From: Prolixibacteraceae bacterium UBA6029
GTDB taxonomy: Bacteria; Bacteroidota; Bacteroidia; Bacteroidales; Prolixibacteraceae
Assembly: GCA_002429385.1 (NCBI GenBank)
Contig: DIZL01000075.1
Coordinates: 60,013-115,543 of the forward strand
DNA length: 55,531 bases
Direction: 5' to 3'
This document shows positions 52,700 through 55,531 of this stretch, piece after piece. The position numbers were made by a program, and so were the translations under genes. Each line of letters starts with the position of its first letter. Within the stretch, counting starts at the first letter, position 1. The notes beneath the pieces were generated by a model. That model did no database searches and had not been told where the DNA came from. It was given only the letters and a program-made list of their open reading frames with translations.

Positions 52700-53854
52700 A
52701 TGGAACAATTGAATAAAAAATCATCAGAACAAATTGCAATTCAAGAGGTTAATTTAAAATCTGACCTTAGGAAGTTTATTCATCTACCTGCGGCAATCCA
52801 TAAAGACCACTCCAATTGGGTTCCTCCAATTTACCTTGACGATTGGGAATTTTTTAATCCAAAAATAAATAAATCGTTCGAATTTTGCGACACCATTTTG
52901 CTGCTTGCCTATCAGAATAAAAAAGTTGTAGGTCGTATCATGGGCATCATTCATCACAAATACAATGAAAAACATGGTGAAAAACGCGCACGTTTTGCCT
53001 TTTTTGAAACCTGGAATGATGATAAAGTTGCTGCTGAACTTATTCATTCGGTTGAAAATTGGGCTCTGGCGAAAGGAATGGAAAGACTGATTGGCCCGCT
53101 TGCATTTTCAGATAAAGATCCACAAGGTTTTCTGGTTGAAGGATATAATGAACCTGCAGTTATTGCCTCAAATTGTAATTTCCCTTACCAGGTAGAGCTG
53201 CTCGAAAAAAATTTGTATTCCAAAGAGGTTGACCTGGTTGTTTTTAAAATCACAATTCCGAATCAAATTCCGGAGTTTTACCTAAAAATTCATGAACGTG
53301 CCTTGCGAAATATTTCCGGACTTCAGTTTTTGGAATTCACTTCGAGAAAAAAGGTCAGACCTTATATACATCCGATACTCAGGCTTTTAAATGCTACCTA
53401 CACCGAAATTTTCGGTTTTATTCCAATTACTGAAGCGGAGATGGACGATTTTGCTAACCGGTACCTTTTTCTGATCAATCCCCGATTTATCAAAGTCATT
53501 ATTAATGAGCAGAATGAAGTGGTTGCCTTTCTGATTGCGATGTCACATATTGGAGAAGGAATCCGGGAAGCTAAAGGATATCTTTTTCCAACAGGGATTT
53601 TCAGAATATTTGCTTCTTCACGCAAGTCGAAACAGCTCAACCTGCTTCTTGTTGGTATTCATCCGAAATACCGCGGTAAAGGACTTGACGCCTTGATGGG
53701 AGTTAAGATGCTCGAATCTGCAAAAGCCCAGGGAAAGACAATTATCGATTCGCATCTTATTTTAGAACATAACACCAAATCAAGAGCCGAGTTGGAACGG
53801 ATGGGCGGTGTTATTTATAAAAGATTCCGGGTTTTTGGCAAGGATTTGAAATAG
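52700..53854 (+). CDS. GNAT-like protein, first tandem copy (YghO-like)
   Basis: A 384-residue protein of a two-GNAT-fold type, common in Bacteroidota and similar in character to E. coli YghO. Recognisable are FIHLPAAIHKDHSNWVPPIYLDDWEFFNPKINKSFEFCD (N-terminal, about 26-64), LAYQNKKVVGRIMGIIHHKYNE, GPLAFSDKDPQGFLVEGYNEPAVIASNCNFPYQVELLEK, and, near the C-terminus, an acetyl-CoA loop-like LLVGIHPKYRGKGLDALMGVKML (about 312-335). Cytoplasmic. No known substrate. A close paralogue of the same length follows 321 bases later. Confidence 0.88.
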   Translation: MEQLNKKSSEQIAIQEVNLKSDLRKFIHLPAAIHKDHSNWVPPIYLDDWEFFNPKINKSFEFCDTILLLAYQNKKVVGRIMGIIHHKYNEKHGEKRARFAFFETWNDDKVAAELIHSVENWALAKGMERLIGPLAFSDKDPQGFLVEGYNEPAVIASNCNFPYQVELLEKNLYSKEVDLVVFKITIPNQIPEFYLKIHERALRNISGLQFLEFTSRKKVRPYIHPILRLLNATYTEIFGFIPITEAEMDDFANRYLFLINPRFIKVIINEQNEVVAFLIAMSHIGEGIREAKGYLFPTGIFRIFASSRKSKQLNLLLVGIHPKYRGKGLDALMGVKMLESAKAQGKTIIDSHLILEHNTKSRAELERMGGVIYKRFRVFGKDLK

Positions 53855-54175
53855 TTACTTTTATTCGACTATGTCTGATAGTTGGTCCTAATTACTTTAC
53901 ATAATTCATTATTTAGGATACTCCTATTGCTCAGTAGATCATAGAGAATTGGTTAAAGACCATCAAGCAAATCATTTTAGAAAATATTGCAGAACAAACA
54001 ATTTCAGAAAAAAAAGAAGCATGTTTCTTAATCACTTGTCTGGATTTTCCGGGCTATTTCCCCCGCACTTTATGCCACCAACAATGAATTACTGACCCAA
54101 ACTTCGTAATCTGTCAAAAAAAAAATATCTTGCAGACTGTTTTCAATTCAGAGATGACAATTTTAAGCCAGTGAA
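53855..54175. other. 321-base gap between the GNAT paralogues
   Basis: No gene seen. It contains the AATCTGTCA and TATCTTG block (54108-54132) before the second copy; the rest is AT-rich and shows nothing I can name. Confidence 0.5.
54108..54132 (+). promoter_or_regulatory. Conserved upstream block of the second GNAT paralogue
   Basis: AATCTGTCA (54108-54116), 9 bases, then TATCTTG (54126-54132), 43 bases before the ATG at 54176. It matches the block before the first copy, so it was duplicated with the gene or kept by selection. Confidence 0.4.
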
Positions 54176-55330
54176 ATGGATCAAGTGAGAAAAGAAGGGA
54201 CAACACCCATTGTAATTCAGGAAGTTAATTCAAAAAAAGAACTTAAAAAGTTCATACATCTGCCCGCAGCTATTCATAAGGATCATATTAACTGGGTTCC
54301 GCCCATTTACATGGACGACTGGGAATTCTTCAACCCTGAGAAAAATAAGTCCTTTGAATCGTGCGACACCATTTTACTTTTGGCCTACCGTGGAAAAGAA
54401 CTTGCAGGTCGGATTATGGGCATCATACACCGCAAATATAACCAGGATCATCAGGAGAAAAATGCCCGCTTTGCCTTTTTTGAAACATTTAACGATGAAG
54501 AGGTAGCCGCAGCATTGATTGGTACGATTGAAAACTGGGCCATTGGAAAAGGGATGGAAAAACTCGTGGGGCCCCTTGCCTTCTCAGATAAAGATCCCCA
54601 GGGTTTCCTGATCGAGGGATTCAACGAACCTTGCGTTATTGCTTCCAACTGTAATTTTCCTTACCAGGTTGAATTGCTTGAAAAGAATTCTTTTATCAAG
54701 GAAGTTGACCTAGTCGAATATAAAATCAATGTTCCTGATCCGCTTCCTGAGTTTTACCTTAAAATAGAGGAACGGGCCTTACGGATGAACCAGGGACTAC
54801 ATGTTTTGGAATTCGACTCCAGAAGAAAAGTAAAGCCCTATATTCATCCTGTCCTGCATTTACTGAATAGCACCTTCACTGAAATATTCGGCTTCACTCC
54901 ATTCCTGGAAAAGGAGATGGATGATTTTGCCAACCGGTACCTTTTTCTGATTAATCCCAGGTTTATCAAGATCGTCGTTAATAATCAGAATAAGGTTGTG
55001 GCTTTTGTGATTGGCATGTCGCACATTGGCGACGGAATCCAAAAGGCAAAAGGATACCTGTTTCCCTTTGGAATATTCAAGATCCTTGCTGCAGGAAAAA
55101 AGTCAAAACAGTTGAATCTGCTCCTTGGAGGTATTGATCCGGCTTACCGTGGAAAGGGTCTGGATGTAATGATGGGGGTAAAAATGATGCAATCAGCTAC
55201 CGAGCAGGGAAAGACCATCATCGATTCGCACCTTGAACTCGAAACCAATATAAAGGTTCGTCGCGAAATGGAGAAAATGGGAGGAGTGGTTTACAAACGC
55301 TTCCGTGTTTTTGGAAAAGAACTTAAATAG
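54176..55330 (+). CDS. GNAT-like protein, second tandem copy (YghO-like)
   Basis: Another 384-residue protein of the same family as the gene at 52700; the two look about 70 percent identical by eye with no gaps. The acetyl-CoA-binding-like stretch reads LLGGIDPAYRGKGLDVMMGVKMM. Differences are spread along the whole length, more in surface positions. It is not the same gene assembled twice, because the DNA has diverged considerably. Substrate unknown. Confidence 0.88.
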   Translation: MDQVRKEGTTPIVIQEVNSKKELKKFIHLPAAIHKDHINWVPPIYMDDWEFFNPEKNKSFESCDTILLLAYRGKELAGRIMGIIHRKYNQDHQEKNARFAFFETFNDEEVAAALIGTIENWAIGKGMEKLVGPLAFSDKDPQGFLIEGFNEPCVIASNCNFPYQVELLEKNSFIKEVDLVEYKINVPDPLPEFYLKIEERALRMNQGLHVLEFDSRRKVKPYIHPVLHLLNSTFTEIFGFTPFLEKEMDDFANRYLFLINPRFIKIVVNNQNKVVAFVIGMSHIGDGIQKAKGYLFPFGIFKILAAGKKSKQLNLLLGGIDPAYRGKGLDVMMGVKMMQSATEQGKTIIDSHLELETNIKVRREMEKMGGVVYKRFRVFGKELK

Positions 55331-55531
55331 TCGCAGTACTCAAGGGTCATTTGCTTCGCGTCATTGGTTGTCATTGGTTGTCATTTTTCATCATGCGTTC
55401 TGCGATGAATGACTATGAATTACCTAATGACAATTAATTAGGGTCTGCAGAAAAACCGGATGGATTCAAATAGTTATTACAATTGAAGCGGAATTAAAAC
55501 CTGGAATTTCAATCCAGGACCGAAACAAAGG
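55331..55531. other. End of window, repeats, no gene seen
   Basis: Contains a direct repeat TCATTGGTTG (55361-55380, two copies) and short copies of TGACAATT/AATGACAA type that could pair weakly with it. No gene is seen in the last 200 bases. Confidence 0.4.

Noticed and set aside
52700..55330. Assembly duplication of one gene
   Set aside because: The two copies differ throughout in DNA and protein and have different intergenic sequence, so they are real paralogues.

Overview
The window looks like chromosomal DNA of a Bacteroidota bacterium, probably a free-living or plant-polysaccharide-degrading member of the Bacteroidales/Marinilabiliales range. The evidence is a fused SecDF, a T9SS type A C-terminal sorting domain, DUF5916 and TIGR02757 family proteins, near absence of Shine-Dalgarno sequences, and many Bacteroidota-type -7 elements (TAnnTTTG, sometimes with TTTG 18-20 bases upstream) in front of genes. 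I count 36 protein genes, five tRNA genes (two of them apparently decayed), one possible gene remnant, and several clear bidirectional terminators.

Layout. 1-14.2 kb is mostly housekeeping: malate dehydrogenase, a small retropepsin-like protein, a membrane pyrophosphatase with an unknown partner gene, SecDF preceded by a small unknown gene, TatA-like, LolD-like ATPase, TIGR02757 protein and a DUF5916 outer-membrane barrel. 14.2-19.9 kb (minus strand) is a four-gene export operon: adaptor, MacB/FtsX-type permease, TolC, second adaptor. It has no ATPase of its own. 20.2-25.9 kb holds a small secreted protein, glmM directly behind an AbiEii-type toxin-antitoxin-like pair, and a YncE/phosphoesterase fusion. 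26-34.5 kb holds a DUF4143 ATPase, valS, an ORF6N protein with an unusual set of palindromes, alanine dehydrogenase and an aminotransferase. 34.6-42.8 kb carries a GNAT protein, a multidomain GH10 protein, a GH2 protein and a GT39-like membrane protein, which form a small carbohydrate island. 42.8-49.0 kb holds a CHRD lipoprotein, DUF4337, and a three-gene phosphorelay operon. 49.1-49.9 kb is a tRNA Gly-Leu-Gly cluster facing an inverted, mutated copy of itself. 49.9-55.5 kb has mutS and two tandem GNAT-like paralogues.

Most worth a second look: (1) four 17-bp palindromes of one pattern, three upstream of and one inside the ORF6N gene, where the coding copy encodes family residues and the upstream copies could be read as similar peptides; (2) the inverted tRNA cluster, whose tRNA-Leu copy has its anticodon arm replaced by a TCCCGA...TCGGGA palindrome that also occurs at two intergenic sites; (3) intergenic elements made of 11-bp tandem repeats inside inverted repeats; (4) a sensor kinase whose three-helix N-terminus resembles the ethylene-receptor domain but lacks the copper-ligand Cys and His. 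All statements come from reading the sequence by eye; no searches or folding were run.
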